Shown here: positions 24,701-34,321 of the stretch, one piece after another
Position numbering within the stretch: the first letter of the stretch is position 1
Layout of the letters: each line of letters opens with the position of its first letter
Origin: Eupeodes corollae
Lineage: Eukaryota > Arthropoda > Insecta > Diptera > Syrphidae
Length of the DNA: 64,000 bases
Assembly (NCBI RefSeq): GCF_945859685.1
Contig: NC_079147.1
Location: 168,313,174 to 168,377,173, forward strand
Direction of reading: 5' to 3'
Position numbers and translations under genes: made by a program
Notes under the pieces: generated by a model
The model's input: the letters and a program-made list of their open reading frames with translations, nothing else
Database searches by the model: none
Told to the model about the DNA's origin: nothing

Positions 24701-27700
24701 GTCTACGTCGCTGTACAGCCCGTACAGTTCGTCGTTTCATCTTCTCCTCCACTCCCTTCGATGCATACGGAACCGTAGATCACACGAAGAACTTTTCTCT
24801 CGAAGCGACCCAAGGTGCTTTCATCCGCTTTTGTCATGGTCCATGCTTCTGCACCGTATAGCAGGACGGGGATGATAAGGGTCTTATATAGCAACACTTT
24901 GGTCCCTGGAGAGAGGACTTTACCACTCAATTGCTTTCTTAGTCCAAAGAAACAGCGGTTAGCAAGAGTTATTCTGCGTTTGATCTCAGCGCTGGTGTTG
25001 TTTTCTGCGTTTACAGCGGAGCCTAGGTAGACAAAGTCCTTGACTACCTCAAAGTTACGTCTGTCGATTGTGACGTTTTGACCAAAATGTCGGTGTTGTA
25101 TGTCCTTTCTAGACGACAGCATGTACTTTGTTTTGCCCTCATTAACCGTTAAACCCATTTTTGCCGCATCTGCCTCAATACTCACAAAAGCCCCATTGAC
25201 ATCACGCTGAGTTCTTCCGATTATGTCAATGTCATTAGCATATGAAAGATAGTGCCTCTAGTGTTGACGTGTGAGCTCTGCACTATTCTTTCAAGCACGA
25301 CGTTAAACAAATCGCATGACAGCGCATCACCTTGTCTAAAACCTTTTTTGACATCGAAAGGTTCTGTTAAGTTGGTTCCAACCTTTATGGAGCAGCGTGA
25401 ATTCTCCATGGTCATCCTGCACAAACGGACGAGTTTGGCAGGGATGCCAAAACTAGACATGGCTCTACACAGCTCGTCCCTGTAGATGCTGTCATATGCG
25501 GCCTTGAAATTGATGAAAAGATGGTGGGTGTCGGTTTGGTGTTCTTGAGTTTTTTTTTCAGGATCTGCCGTAATGTAAATATTTGATCAACTGTGGACTT
25601 TCCTGGTCTAAAATCACACTGATAAGGACCTATCAGGTTGTTGACGATGGGCTTTAGACGTTCACATATTACGGCAGAGAAGATTTTATAGGCGATGTTA
25701 TGTAGACTTATTCTTCTATAGTTGGTGCAGTTTAGAAGGTCTCCTTTTTTCAGGATCGGGCAAACAATACTGAGGTTCAATTCATCGGGCATGCTTTCTT
25801 CCGACCATATCTTACAGATAAGTTGGTGCATGCTCCTAACCAACTTATCTCCAGCTGCTTGAAAGAGCTCGGCATTCAAGCCATCCGCTCCAGCGGCTTT
25901 ATTAGACTTCAGCTTAGATATGGCAATCTTTACTTCGTCTAAGTCGGGAGGACGGGATTGTTGGCTTTCGTCGTCTATATTGAATGGATCATCCTACCTG
26001 ACAGCGGAATTCTGTTCTTCGTCGCCGAAGGAAGCACTAACTACTTTTATAAGATGAAATGAAGCGAGCTTTCAGCTTAAGTTTAAATTGAAATGTTCAA
26101 ATTAATAGTTAATTATTGAACCCCAGTGCAATCTTACGAATACAAATTGGCAACACTGTTCAAGACTCTAATGAAGTGGTAATGATTATTTGTTCATAAT
26201 CTTCTCCAAAAATATAAAAATTACATCATAATTCGTATCCATAAATAAAAGTGAAAAGTTTGTAGTACCCGTAGCGTGATGATAAGTGCATAGCACTGTC
26301 ATGAGGTCTTAAGGTCAATACCGCCTGTGCCAACTAAAGTATTTTCACGGATAGTGCCTCTTACGAGGATTTGACAAATCCTCCTAAAGTAATTCTTGAC
26401 TTGAAAAGTGCTTTCTCAAATTAGCCGTTCGGATTCGGCTTAAAAGTGTAGGTCACCTTCATCCCTGACAACACTACTGGCAGACAGGAATGGTTGAGAG
26501 TAGTAAGTCGCTAGGCTTTTAGTTAGTTTATTTTTGCACTAAATAATATTATATTTTCAAATTAAGACCTTTATTACAAACAACAAATTAAAAACTCGGC
26601 TCAAAGCAAACGTTATTGGGAAATCTAAAAAGTGCAAAAAAAACATACTTCATTTTTTTATTTATTTTTTACTTTCAACTTTACGTTGTCAGCCAAAACT
26701 TAAGCGACCAGAGAATTCTAATTTTTAAAAGTAATATTTTCCTTGATTCCTTGAAACCATATTTTAACCGAAGTATCCAAAAACTAATACATCAAAAATA
26801 CAAAGAACAAATTAAGTTGATTTAGTGTTGGCCCACACTGTATATTATCTAAAGTCTGGGTCTAACGCGTTTGTTCTCTTCCACTTCACAAGCTGCACGG
26901 ACAGGATTTTGTGTGCTATTTAAAGCAGGTGTTTTTGTTGTAAAAATTTGTGCTTATTGTTCTTAAACATCGTTTTGGAAATAACTTTTCAAAACAAATA
27001 TCCATTAAATTTAAAAATTCAGGTATAAATAAATTTTGTTCTTTTACATTAAGAAGAATAGTTTTTGTTACCAGGAGAGCAAACAAATTATATATAACAA
27101 AAATATGACCAACATTTGCTACAGTTTTGTGTCGAAAGTTGTTTTTTCTGTAAACAAAGGTTCTCGCTCTACAGCGCCTTTCAATACAAAGGACCAAATT
27201 TGTCTATGATAGCTCCAAAAACGGTATTACTTTACATTTTTCATCATTTTATGATGTACTGAATGGCAAAAACATTTTACTTGAATGATATTTTTAAAGT
27301 AATCATTGTAAATAGAAATGTCTAGAGGTGATAAAACAAAGAGTACCAAGTCTGTATTCATGTTCCGGACGTACGGACTCACGCACAGACATCTTTCTAA
27401 AAATCTTTTATTTCGACTCTAGGGACCTTGAAACGTCGAGAAATGTCAATATTTTCAATTTGACAAATCGGACCCATTACAATAACTTCCTATGGGAAGT
27501 TAAAAAACACAGAATTTTATTCCTTGACAGAAGCCCTTAAACTTTTGAATTAAATTGCCAAATTTACTTTAAAAATATAAGCTGCTTTTCAAAAGAAAAT
27601 ATTTAACTAATGGAAAAAGCTTATAAATGTTAAAGTTATAGTATTGAAAACAGAAAACGTGGTTTTAAACTAAGGTCTAAAACGACTGAAAATAAATAAC

Positions 27701-28300
27701 ACTTTTTCCTTTTCATTTAAGTTTGATATATGGCTGCAGTTAGCTGCAAATGAAGCCCCTTATGTTCTCTGAACCTTTCCAATACCTTTAAAAATCCGTC
27801 GATATTTGAACCACAATCCATGGCTGATTTTTTTTTAAACTGGAAATGACAGACAGCTCGGCTTTTCCTATAAGAGACAATAAGCATTGGAAGAATTTGG
27901 TCAATTCAATTGTCGACATTCTTTTAGAATTAAGAAGCATGCTTTTTAACAATAGCGCACGATTTTTCGAACAAATAATACGACCAACCAGAATAAAAAA
28001 ATCATTTAGCATAGTGAACCCTTAGCTTGGTTATTTGTTAAAAAACATACGTATTAAAAATATTAGAAAAAAAAATAAACACCCTGTAAATTTTTTGAAC
28101 TTATCTGATCTTTTCAAATTCCATATTTTCTATGATTAAATTAATAAAAACTAAATAAATAAAAACAGAAGTAATAACAATTGCTTTCTTATTTCTATTT
28201 TCAGGGTAACGGTGAAGCAGCAACTGGCAAATACGTTGCTGGTAGTGTAGTCGGTGCTGGCGCTGATGCAGCTTTGTTCGTTGCCAACCACGCCTATTAA
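21615..28300 (+). CDS. Ald: Fructose-bisphosphate aldolase, class I, with two alternative last exons
   Basis: Cleaves fructose 1,6-bisphosphate to glyceraldehyde-3-phosphate and dihydroxyacetone phosphate in cytosolic glycolysis. Coding exons 21615-21749, 21824-22067, 22280-22699 and 22756-22955 (999 nt, 333 codons) join in frame to either 23837-23932 or 28205-28300. Each of these adds 31 residues and a stop, giving 364 residues, the usual class I length. Seen: [10 protein letters not shown] near the start, the WRCVLKIG lysine block, the acidic pair in [14 protein letters not shown], the Schiff-base lysine in [11 protein letters not shown], and [11 protein letters not shown] for phosphate binding. 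Both endings keep the C-terminal Tyr (NHMY, NHAY) needed for full FBP cleavage. Drosophila aldolase also makes isoforms by swapping 3' terminal exons. The start is set by family homology; the 3' splice site at 21598 shows an upstream non-coding exon. No disruption seen. Confidence 0.96.
21824..22067 (+). CDS. Ald: Aldolase coding exon 2
   Basis: Acceptor AAAG at 21820-21823, donor GTAAGC at 22068. Codes for [12 protein letters not shown]... to ECTTQ plus one base of the next codon, including [19 protein letters not shown] and the K-V-D-K-G-V active-site strand. Confidence 0.95.
22280..22699 (+). CDS. Ald: Aldolase coding exon 3
   Basis: Acceptor TTTTTAG ending at 22279, donor GTATGT at 22700. 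Carries most catalytic residues: the Lys/Arg block [19 protein letters not shown], and the Schiff-base Lys in LLKPNMV. Confidence 0.95.
22756..22955 (+). CDS. Ald: Aldolase coding exon 4 (last common exon)
   Basis: Acceptor ATTAG ending at 22755, donor GTAATT at 22956. Codes for the phosphate-binding [11 protein letters not shown] loop to LLKRAK and ends exactly between codons, so either 96-nt terminal exon can follow in frame. Confidence 0.95.
22956..23836 (+). other. Aldolase intron before the proximal last exon
   Basis: AT-rich, 881 nt, ends in a poor polypyrimidine tract and AAATAG. No exon-like or repeat-like feature seen within it. Confidence 0.5.
23837..23932 (+). CDS. Ald: Aldolase alternative last exon, proximal
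   Basis: Acceptor AAATAG ends at 23836. The 31 codons run from [15 protein letters not shown] to VKNHMY, stop TAG 23930-23932. It aligns with the distal exon through Q/T-GKY-A/V-AGS and the NH-Y end. It is rich in Ser and has one Cys; the other is Ala/Gly/Val-rich. A poly(A) signal lies 17 bases downstream. Confidence 0.9.
   Translation, partial: ANSLACQGKYEAGSISSLAGNTSSHVKNHMY
23949..23954 (+). terminator. Poly(A) signal for the short aldolase transcript
   Basis: AATAAA 17 bases after the proximal stop codon. It would end the isoform using exon 23837-23932. Further AATAAA-like words lie around 24037 and 24395. Confidence 0.6.
23955..24408 (+). other. Aldolase 3' UTR/intron DNA before the LINE insertion
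   Basis: T-rich DNA, no gene. A third terminal aldolase exon, as in Drosophila, was looked for by eye here and not found. Confidence 0.4.
24409..26038 (-). mobile_element. RTE-like LINE insertion, copy A, with 12-bp target duplication
   Basis: The element body 24421-26026 lies on the minus strand inside the aldolase intron. GAAGGAAGCACT occurs directly before (24409-24420) and directly after it (26027-26038), a perfect 12-bp target site duplication. The 3' tail is a short TAAG-type repeat (TACTTACTTACTTA on the plus strand). The copy starts within the region upstream of RT, so it is 5'-truncated. The clade is assigned from motif wording (GFRQGD, YA-D-IDIIG) and the simple-repeat tail, and is tentative. 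Confidence 0.85.
24435..25990 (-). pseudogene. RTE-like reverse transcriptase in copy A
   Basis: On the minus strand: [20 protein letters not shown] (RT entry, about 25755), [18 protein letters not shown] (about 25610), motif A region (INFKAAYD, about 25510) and motif [15 protein letters not shown] (about 25350-25310). Motif C reads YANDIDIIG, where copy B has YADDIDIIG; the changed codon is 25234-25236. The thumb and C-terminal part follow in one frame (25185-24703: [51 protein letters not shown]). Frame changes near 25500, 25250 and 24720 break the frame, so it is inactive. Confidence 0.82.
26039..26262 (+). other. Intron DNA between the LINE and the SINE
   Basis: AT-rich, nothing recognised. 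Confidence 0.4.
26263..26518 (+). mobile_element. tRNA-derived SINE
   Basis: The head resembles a tRNA gene: an A-box-like TAGCGTGATGATAAGTG at 26272 and a B-box-like AGGTCAATACCGCC at 26312, about 25 bases further on. The body contains a hairpin (GAGGATTTGACAAATCCTC, 26365-26383), GCCGTTCGGATTCGGC (26424-26439) and AGGAATGGTTGAGAG (26487-26501). It matches my recollection of a tRNA-headed SINE family widespread in flies. Boundaries are approximate; no target duplication was identified. Confidence 0.65.
26519..27344 (+). other. Intron DNA between the SINE and dispersed repeat copy 2
   Basis: AT-rich, no gene recognised. Confidence 0.4.
27345..27505 (-). repeat. Dispersed repeat, copy 2 (reverse orientation)
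   Basis: The minus strand from 27505 matches 13784-13930: the same palindromic start (AACTTCCTATGGGAAGTT on the plus strand, 27485-27502), the TAGGGACCTTGAAACGTCGA stretch and a short ACGTACGG remnant. It lacks the distal half of copy 1. It lies in the aldolase intron 700 bases before the distal last exon. Confidence 0.75.
27506..28204 (+). other. End of the aldolase intron before the distal last exon
   Basis: AT-rich. Ends in a pyrimidine tract and acceptor TTTTCAG at 28204. No other feature seen. Confidence 0.5.
28205..28300 (+). CDS. Ald: Aldolase alternative last exon, distal
   Basis: Acceptor TTTTCAG ends at 28204. The 31 codons run from [16 protein letters not shown] to FVANHAY, stop TAA 28298-28300. 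It is the same length as the proximal exon to the base. The ending resembles the main Drosophila isoform (GKYVAGS ... LFVANHAY), so this is probably the general isoform. Confidence 0.92.
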   Translation, partial: GNGEAATGKYVAGSVVGAGADAALFVANHAY

Positions 28301-29289
28301 ATACGTTCTCTACCTGAAAATTCAAAACTAAAAGGATTATATGATTTTTATTATTGTGGAAATATAGTTATAAGCATCAACAAAAAAAAATAATAAAATA
28401 AATCAACAAACAAAGAACTTAAATCTATCAATATATGAAGCACAATGGAGATTTTAACCTACTCGTAAATACAAAAACTAATCCTCTTCCCACCACAAAA
28501 ACTTACAACTAAAACGAACAATGTTTTTTCTTTTTATACAAATTATAACAATAGCAGATAAAACTTAAAGGTAAAAAAGAGGTTAGAAGCTTAGGTGCAA
28601 TTAAATCCAGTTACTAAAAAAAATATTTATAAATTATTTATCAAAAATTAAAATAGGATAAAAAGGAAAATAAAAATATTCTTACACTTTAAATCAAATG
28701 TATGTAGACTTCTGTCTTGAACATAGATTTATTTTCATCAAGGATTTTATTTCCTGTAATGCCTGGATATATGTCTGTTCGAATGAGATGGAGTTTTTTT
28801 TAAAGCAGTACATTTTATGCGACACAATTTTGTTACTTGTGTTAAATTATAATTAAATTGTTAAAGCATGATACATTACAAACAAAACCTACTTTAAAAA
28901 ACCATAATCTTAGATTTGGCATGTTGAAAAAAAAAACTTAAATAAATTTATTCAAAAAGTAATAGTGAATGTTTGAATTTCCTATCTGCATGTTGAGTAC
29001 TAACTAATGCTTAAACCTTTTTTAATAAGACTTACTTTCTAAGGACATAGCGGGACATAAATTATCTACAATTTTAACGCACTATCGTTAACGTCTTCTC
29101 TACCCCAGTCTCTTACTTTTCCACTGCTTATAGGTCTCTTAACTTTTCTGGTGTGAACAAATTTCGCTGCATTACATTGCCAAAAAACAACTTAAAAAGG
29201 CCGACAATTTACACGGTTTTTTACTCGTTTGGTATGTCTAACAATTAGCGCACTTCATGTTGACTTGAGATATTAAAAGTCTGTTAGGA
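28301..29289 (+). other. Distal aldolase 3' UTR and downstream intergenic DNA
   Basis: AATAAA-type poly(A) signals at 28392-28402. Beyond this the DNA is AT-rich with no recognised gene. Confidence 0.5.
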
Positions 29290-29735
29290 GGAAATGGGCA
29301 GTTGACTGCATTCTTTGAACGTAAATTAAGACCAAGGCAACTAGTTAGTTTTGCAGGTGTCACAAACCTTAAACTCGGAACTTTACTTCACAATCCTGTA
29401 CGTTCAGTTGACCGCGGAAAAACTACCAAGAACTTAATTGTCTACAAAACACCTCTGAGGCAAGCTACAATTCCATCTCGACCCGAATTTTGTATTTCAA
29501 GAAAATATTACTTATTCCTGTTCCAATTTGACAAAGAATCCTTTTACATAAAACATTAAATAGAATTGTGTAGGAAATAAATAAATCACAGGTTAATAAA
29601 GTTCAGCTCTCAGTTGAAAATAAAAGCTATGATTAGATTTCATTTTGACATAAGTGGATAGTTAATAGGTAGTGAGATTTTTCCTGACTAACTTTCCTGT
29701 TAACTTTCCAATAAAGTTGCCTTAGGCTGGGGATT
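29290..29735 (+). repeat. Dispersed repeat related to 44763-45292 (copy 1)
   Basis: Aligns by eye over about 430 bases with 44800-45215. Shared words include ACCAAGGCAACTAGTTA, CTCGGAACTTTACT, TAATTGTCTACAAAACAC, TTTTGACATAAGT and TTTTCCTGACTAACTTTCC-like. The terminal inverted repeats seen in the other copy are eroded or missing here. No stable coding frame is shared. Confidence 0.7.
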
Positions 29736-29879
29736 TAGAATCCACACTATAAGGCCAGAAGAAAAGGCCCATTGTGATACAATATGAATCTAGAGAACTA
29801 CTTCTTACTAGTCGAATCATTTTGAGCTTTTTATAAAGAGAAAAAGATATTTCATATCCTTTTTAACTAGTTCACTTGG

Positions 29880-30480
29880 ATTATAAGAACAGTAGTCTCC
29901 CAGATGAAGTTTGCGTTTTAGTGAAAGTGCAGAGAAGGTGAGAGATTGTTTCCTCTTTTTCTTCGTCCATACAGTTCCTGCAGAAGTCATTTGAGGCTAC
30001 ACCAAGTCGTATTGCGTGTCTGCCTATAAGAAAGTGTTCCGTAAGGACACCTATTAGGGAGCTAATATGAAGTCTGCTTTGAGATAACAAGCCTTTAGAG
30101 CGCTTTAGGTACAGTGAAGACCATATGAGTTTTGTGGCTGCGCATGTTGGTAAATTGTATCACCTAGAATTTGCTATCGCAAAAGCTGTTTCTTTTAGCA
30201 TAAGTTTACATCTAGCTATCGGTATACCTATCTCCTCCCTTTTAGATGAAATAGGCATGACGGTTCCATTTTTAGCGAGTTCATCGGCTCTACAATTTCC
30301 CGTGATGTCTCTCGGATCCAAGAGTGAAGATGACTTAATCCGAAGAACATTGAAAGTTGGCCCACAGACTTCCTCGAAAGATTTGGCTAGATTGTTTATT
30401 TCGGAAGGTTTTGCCACAGGACGTTTTACATTTTCTCTTGTAAGAAAAACATTTGGAAAAGCACCATTGAGACACTAAAA
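29880..30480 (-). pseudogene. LINE fragment with RNase H end and zinc-finger tail
   Basis: Minus-strand frame 30417-30160 contains LDPRDITGNCRADELAKNGT, the last RNase H block, followed by a linker. The frame 30090-29881 gives LHISSLIGVLTEHFLIGRHAIRLG and CRNCMDEEKEETISHLLC, a CCHC-type tail found after RNase H in LOA/I/R1-type LINEs. The two parts are in different frames. Only the 3' part of the element is present. Confidence 0.78.
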
Positions 30481-31499
30481 AGATTTCTATAGAAATTATC
30501 ACCTAATGCCTTTTGATGAGCACCATCACAGCCCCATTTAATTATCAAAGATATTAATTTAAAATCCAATCATTCTTTGAAATCCAATCATCATACATTT
30601 GTTTTTTTTTTTTCGGAATTTCTGTAGTAATCCTTAAAAATTAAATTAAATAAGTATGGGTGCCGCACATGTGCATAAGAAGTCAAAACACTTTTTGATT
30701 GTCAACATAGGTATACATGGCTTTACAACAAATGGAGTCTTCAACTTGTGTAACACTTAATAACTATAATTTTCCCTAATGAATGCGGAGAATTGCATAA
30801 ATTTATAATATGATTTTTTTCCTTTCCTCCTTAATTCAATCAAAAGTACCCATTATCCTAAATAACCTTACCCTACTATCAATTAAAATTATTTTTATTA
30901 ATTAAAAATAAAACGTTCAATTAATACCATGCGATCCACTTGCAAAGAAATCTGAAACACTTGCTCTTACACCAAACCTTTTCATGAATTATTGTGCACA
31001 ACTTTACGTTTGTTTACATTTTTGCAAGTCGACTTTTTAATCAGATCCCGCTAAATACAGAAATTGTCACACTGTGCATTTAAACATATTAAAAAACAAC
31101 GGTAATACACACAGCGTCATGCTACAGCATTTTGTAAAGCCAGGAACTATTCCGTAGCTTTATTTTTTAATAGAGTTGTTCGAATGAATAGTTTTGTTAA
31201 TAATGTTTTCTAAACTTGAAATTTCAAGAAAAAATGTTCAAACTGATTTTGTTTTGATTTTGGAAATTAGTATAATTTTTGTTTTCAAAATTCAATTCCA
31301 TTATTTATCGTTTGTCACTTGATTTTTGTACTTCAATAATTTCGTCAAGCTTTAAAATAATTTAATGCCCTAACTTTCTTTGAAAACAAAGGTTGTTGAG
31401 CCAATAACTAAAAAGGTGTAAGTCTTGTAGGTTAATATTATTCTTGCCAATTGTTAATATGAAATTTAGTTTAAAAAAAAATTATAACCGAAAATATTC
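30481..31499. other. AT-rich intergenic DNA
   Basis: No gene, repeat or RNA recognised. Homopolymer tract at 30604-30613. Confidence 0.4.
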
Positions 31500-32770
31500 A
31501 TGAAACCTTTTTCTTTCCCAATAAAAATTAGAGGGATTAAAATTTTATCGAAAATTACTTTTGAAATATTTCTCCCTAGGAATTTTTCTCTTCCCGGCAG
31601 CATGTTCCTACTATCGGGAACTCCCCACGGAATTCTTTTTCAAGGGAATAAATTTTGCCAACATGAAAATCGTAAATTTATTTTCGAACATAGTTTTGGA
31701 GTCGGTTCTTTGTGAAAAAAATTGTTTGTTCTCGTCCTAGAACTACTCCCTAATTTAAAATGCAAAGAATATCCTTTTTATTATAAATTCATAAGGGGCT
31801 TTCAAGTAAATGGAACTCGAGTTTTGCTTTAACCTCCTTTCTCATCGCTTCCATTTCAAGGTTGTGCCTTGAGGTTAATCCAACACCTTCTTCTGAAACT
31901 CACTAATTTTGTCAGTGGATCTTTATGTTTTCCTGAAATGGTAGGTATTCCATTTCTTTTAGGTGTCGCTTCATAGCTCTTAACTCTTCAACCTTATTGC
32001 AGAGTTCTTTTTGGATTTCAATTTCTCGTTCCAAAGCGACTTCACAAGTTATGCCTTTTTCTGGCTTTTTGTAGGACAAGGAGTTGAAGTTCTGCATTCA
32101 ATGTTTAGCTGGGAGACCAACAGTTAAAGCGTCTGGACATCCTTTCACCGATTCTTTTAAGACACAAATTCGTATTATCGTTTCCTTCAACGCACTAAAT
32201 TAAACACCTGTCTTTTGTTTTCATACATTTTTTTTCTCACGTACTTTTTTTTTTAAGCCTTACCTCAAGTTATTTTTTATTAAGAGAAAAAAAACATTGT
32301 TATCAACTTATCACCTACTTTTTTCCATTCAGAAATAGATTTTGTTTGTGGGCCCAAACTGGTAAGTTCTTTTTCTACTTCTTTCCAAAATTTTGATACA
32401 TCTTCCTTACACCGATTTGTTGTGAACCATTAGCAATATCTCGTTTTTTTCCATAAAACTAATTAAAACGGGAACTTGGTGAGTATTTATTTAATTCGAC
32501 CTTAAAAAGATGATTTTTATTAATATTTTCATTATTATTTTGTTGAGAATTGCTTACAATGTTTGCTCCACTTACAATTCCGACAACTAAATAACGGGGA
32601 GATATTCAGAGAAAAAAACACAAGATTTACCCATGAAAAATAAGTTGCCGATAGGTATTTTTCCATTAGAATTTTTTTTCCAATTTCGAAAAATTCCCCA
32701 TACCAATTTTTCGAATATGTGAACAAATCCATGGGAAAAGAAGTTCCCGATAACCCCAAATGATAAGACA
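31500..32770 (-). pseudogene. Myb/SANT-like (zeste-type) pseudogene, possibly inside a Harbinger-like element
   Basis: On the minus strand around 32425-32320 the reading KFWKEVEKELTSLGPQTKSI and SEWKKV is the end of a Myb/SANT-like domain as found in transposon-associated and zeste-like proteins. Lower down (32097-31912) a coiled-coil-like tail reads EREIEIQKELCNKVEELRAMKR. Stops and frameshifts lie between. ATCGGGAACT at 31614 reappears inverted at 32743-32752 (AGTTCCCGAT), each next to CCCC/CATGG-like sequence, which suggests inverted ends about 1.15 kb apart. Myb/SANT genes accompany PIF/Harbinger transposases; no transposase is seen here. Confidence 0.55.
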
Positions 32771-32829
32771 AAAAATCAGGTAAAAAATGGGTAAAATCAA
32801 GACGTCACTACTTGGAAGGGTGACTTTTG

Positions 32830-33918
32830 TTCTTAAGAAGCGCTTCACATTTTCTTGACATAGAGTTAGTTAATGACTTATTTCCACAGATGTTGTCTAG
32901 CAGTGTACCACCTTTCTTGTATTTGTATCCATAGTGCCTTCGTATTTGTGATCTTCTTGCACGATATTCTATTTTTAAAATCTAACATCAAAGATTTTCT
33001 ATGGGGTTTAGATCTTGCGATTGAGAACGACATTGTAACATCGACACATTTGTAGATTTTTTAGATTAAAATGATTTTATTTATTATAAACATAAGAATA
33101 TAACAATTTACATTTACAAAATCTTTATGGCGAATTGTATGTACAAACCAACTTCTCGAGAATTTAGCAGTGTGTTTTGGGGACACACTAATGGCAGATT
33201 ATCATTCGCAAATGGAAGCATAACGTTTTACAATATTTGGAGGTACTTTGCTTGGGTCATAATATGTTTGATTCAAAAGATAGGGCGTTTTCTATTGTAA
33301 TAAAAAGACCCCAAAATTTGTATATTGCCGCCACCATGCTTTATCGTTTTTATGGTGTTTCTAGGGTTAAGTTGTTCAGGATATAGATCCTTCTAACATA
33401 AATACGGCCATCAAATCAAAATTTATTTTGGTTTCGTTTCTGTACAAAATATTTCGGGATATATTTTCTGTCGATAGTTGCTGAAGTTTTCTTTGGACGT
33501 TCTCTTGGTTTGGCTGGTGTTTATGTTTTATATTGATGCTTTAATACCTGGTCCACAAAATCGCAAGTGTTACTTCCATCTTCTAATTGCAAAATCACAC
33601 GGCTTTTTTCTTCAGAACAATGTCTTAAATGTCCCATTTTTTAAAGTTTCAAAACTAAAAACTATTATTTTAGTTAATTGGTTATTAAAAAAGAAAACCC
33701 AGCCATAGTTTCCCAGAAATATTGCAAAATTATAGTGCACGCTATATGAGTTTCGTGAATTAAAATAACGTGTGGAAATTGTCAGGGATTCTGGAAAATT
33801 CTTACAGGAAATCCAAAAATAATTGTACATTTTAAAAAAAAATTGTAAGGTTATAACGGTAGAATTTATTAACTGATGAAAATTTTTCCATTTTTCATTA
33901 TTACTTTGGCCACCACTG
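32830..33918 (-). pseudogene. Tc1-like transposon relic
   Basis: Minus strand from 33637: MGHLRHCSEEKSRVILQLED starts the HTH, with PAKPRERPKKTSATIDRKY after it. KHGGGNIQILGSF (about 33355-33315) is the Tc1 block after the first Asp, and SQDLNPIENL (about 33025-32995) is the DLNP block before the last acidic residue. Many stops and frame changes separate them. At the upper end CAGTGGTGGCCAAAG (read inward from 33918) abuts TA (33919-33920), a plausible Tc1 terminus; the opposite end is eroded. Confidence 0.75.
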
Positions 33919-34126
33919 TACATAGTATGTATTCAATTCAACATATTGCTGGCTGAGTACTTAAAGGTTGCAAGTCATTGAAACAACAAAGTTTTATACA
34001 TCATAATTTTCGTAATTTCAGCGGCTTTCAGATGAAGTCAAAATTATAAATTAGAAAAAATCAATGGCAACACTACAGGCAAAAAACACACAACTTTCAT
34101 GCATTTGCACCAATATCCAATATCTT

Positions 34127-34164
34127 AAGGTTCTATGTTATTAAAAATTCAACATAGAACCCTT
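34127..34164. repeat. Hairpin GGTTCTATGTT ... AACATAGAACC, left copy
   Basis: Perfect 11-bp arms (AAGG/CCTT extend them) separated by an 11-base AT-rich loop. The right copy at 38518-38545 has the same arms with almost no loop. Followed by TTTG...CTCATA, as the right copy is by TTAT...CTCATA. Confidence 0.75.
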
Positions 34165-34321
34165 TGCCTAATTTGTCTCATACAAAAAACAAATACTTTT
34201 AAGTTACATGCAACTATTTTGCACTAAATTGCTCTACACGGCATTGAATACCGTTTGAATGAAACGAAAAGTTCTATGTAGTAGTTATTACATTAGTATT
34301 ATTTTCATTGTGATTTTTGTG

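Noticed and set aside
24604..25485. Several plus-strand open frames opposite the LINE copy A (also 34515-35358 and 36027-36382 opposite copy B).
   Set aside because: They are antisense shadows of the RT region; the minus strand holds the recognised RT motifs and neither copy keeps a plus-strand gene start or splice pattern.
23955..28204. Search for a third alternative aldolase last exon, as in Drosophila.
   Set aside because: No GKY...NH-Y-stop pattern with an acceptor was found by eye between the two identified exons; a divergent one cannot be excluded.
30125..30478. 117-codon plus-strand frame.
   Set aside because: Antisense of the LINE RNase H fragment; the minus strand carries the GNCRADELAK block.
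33478..33923. Hydrophobic small frames on both strands suggesting a membrane protein.
   Set aside because: They overlap the decayed Tc1 relic and arise from AT-rich DNA; no start context or similarity.
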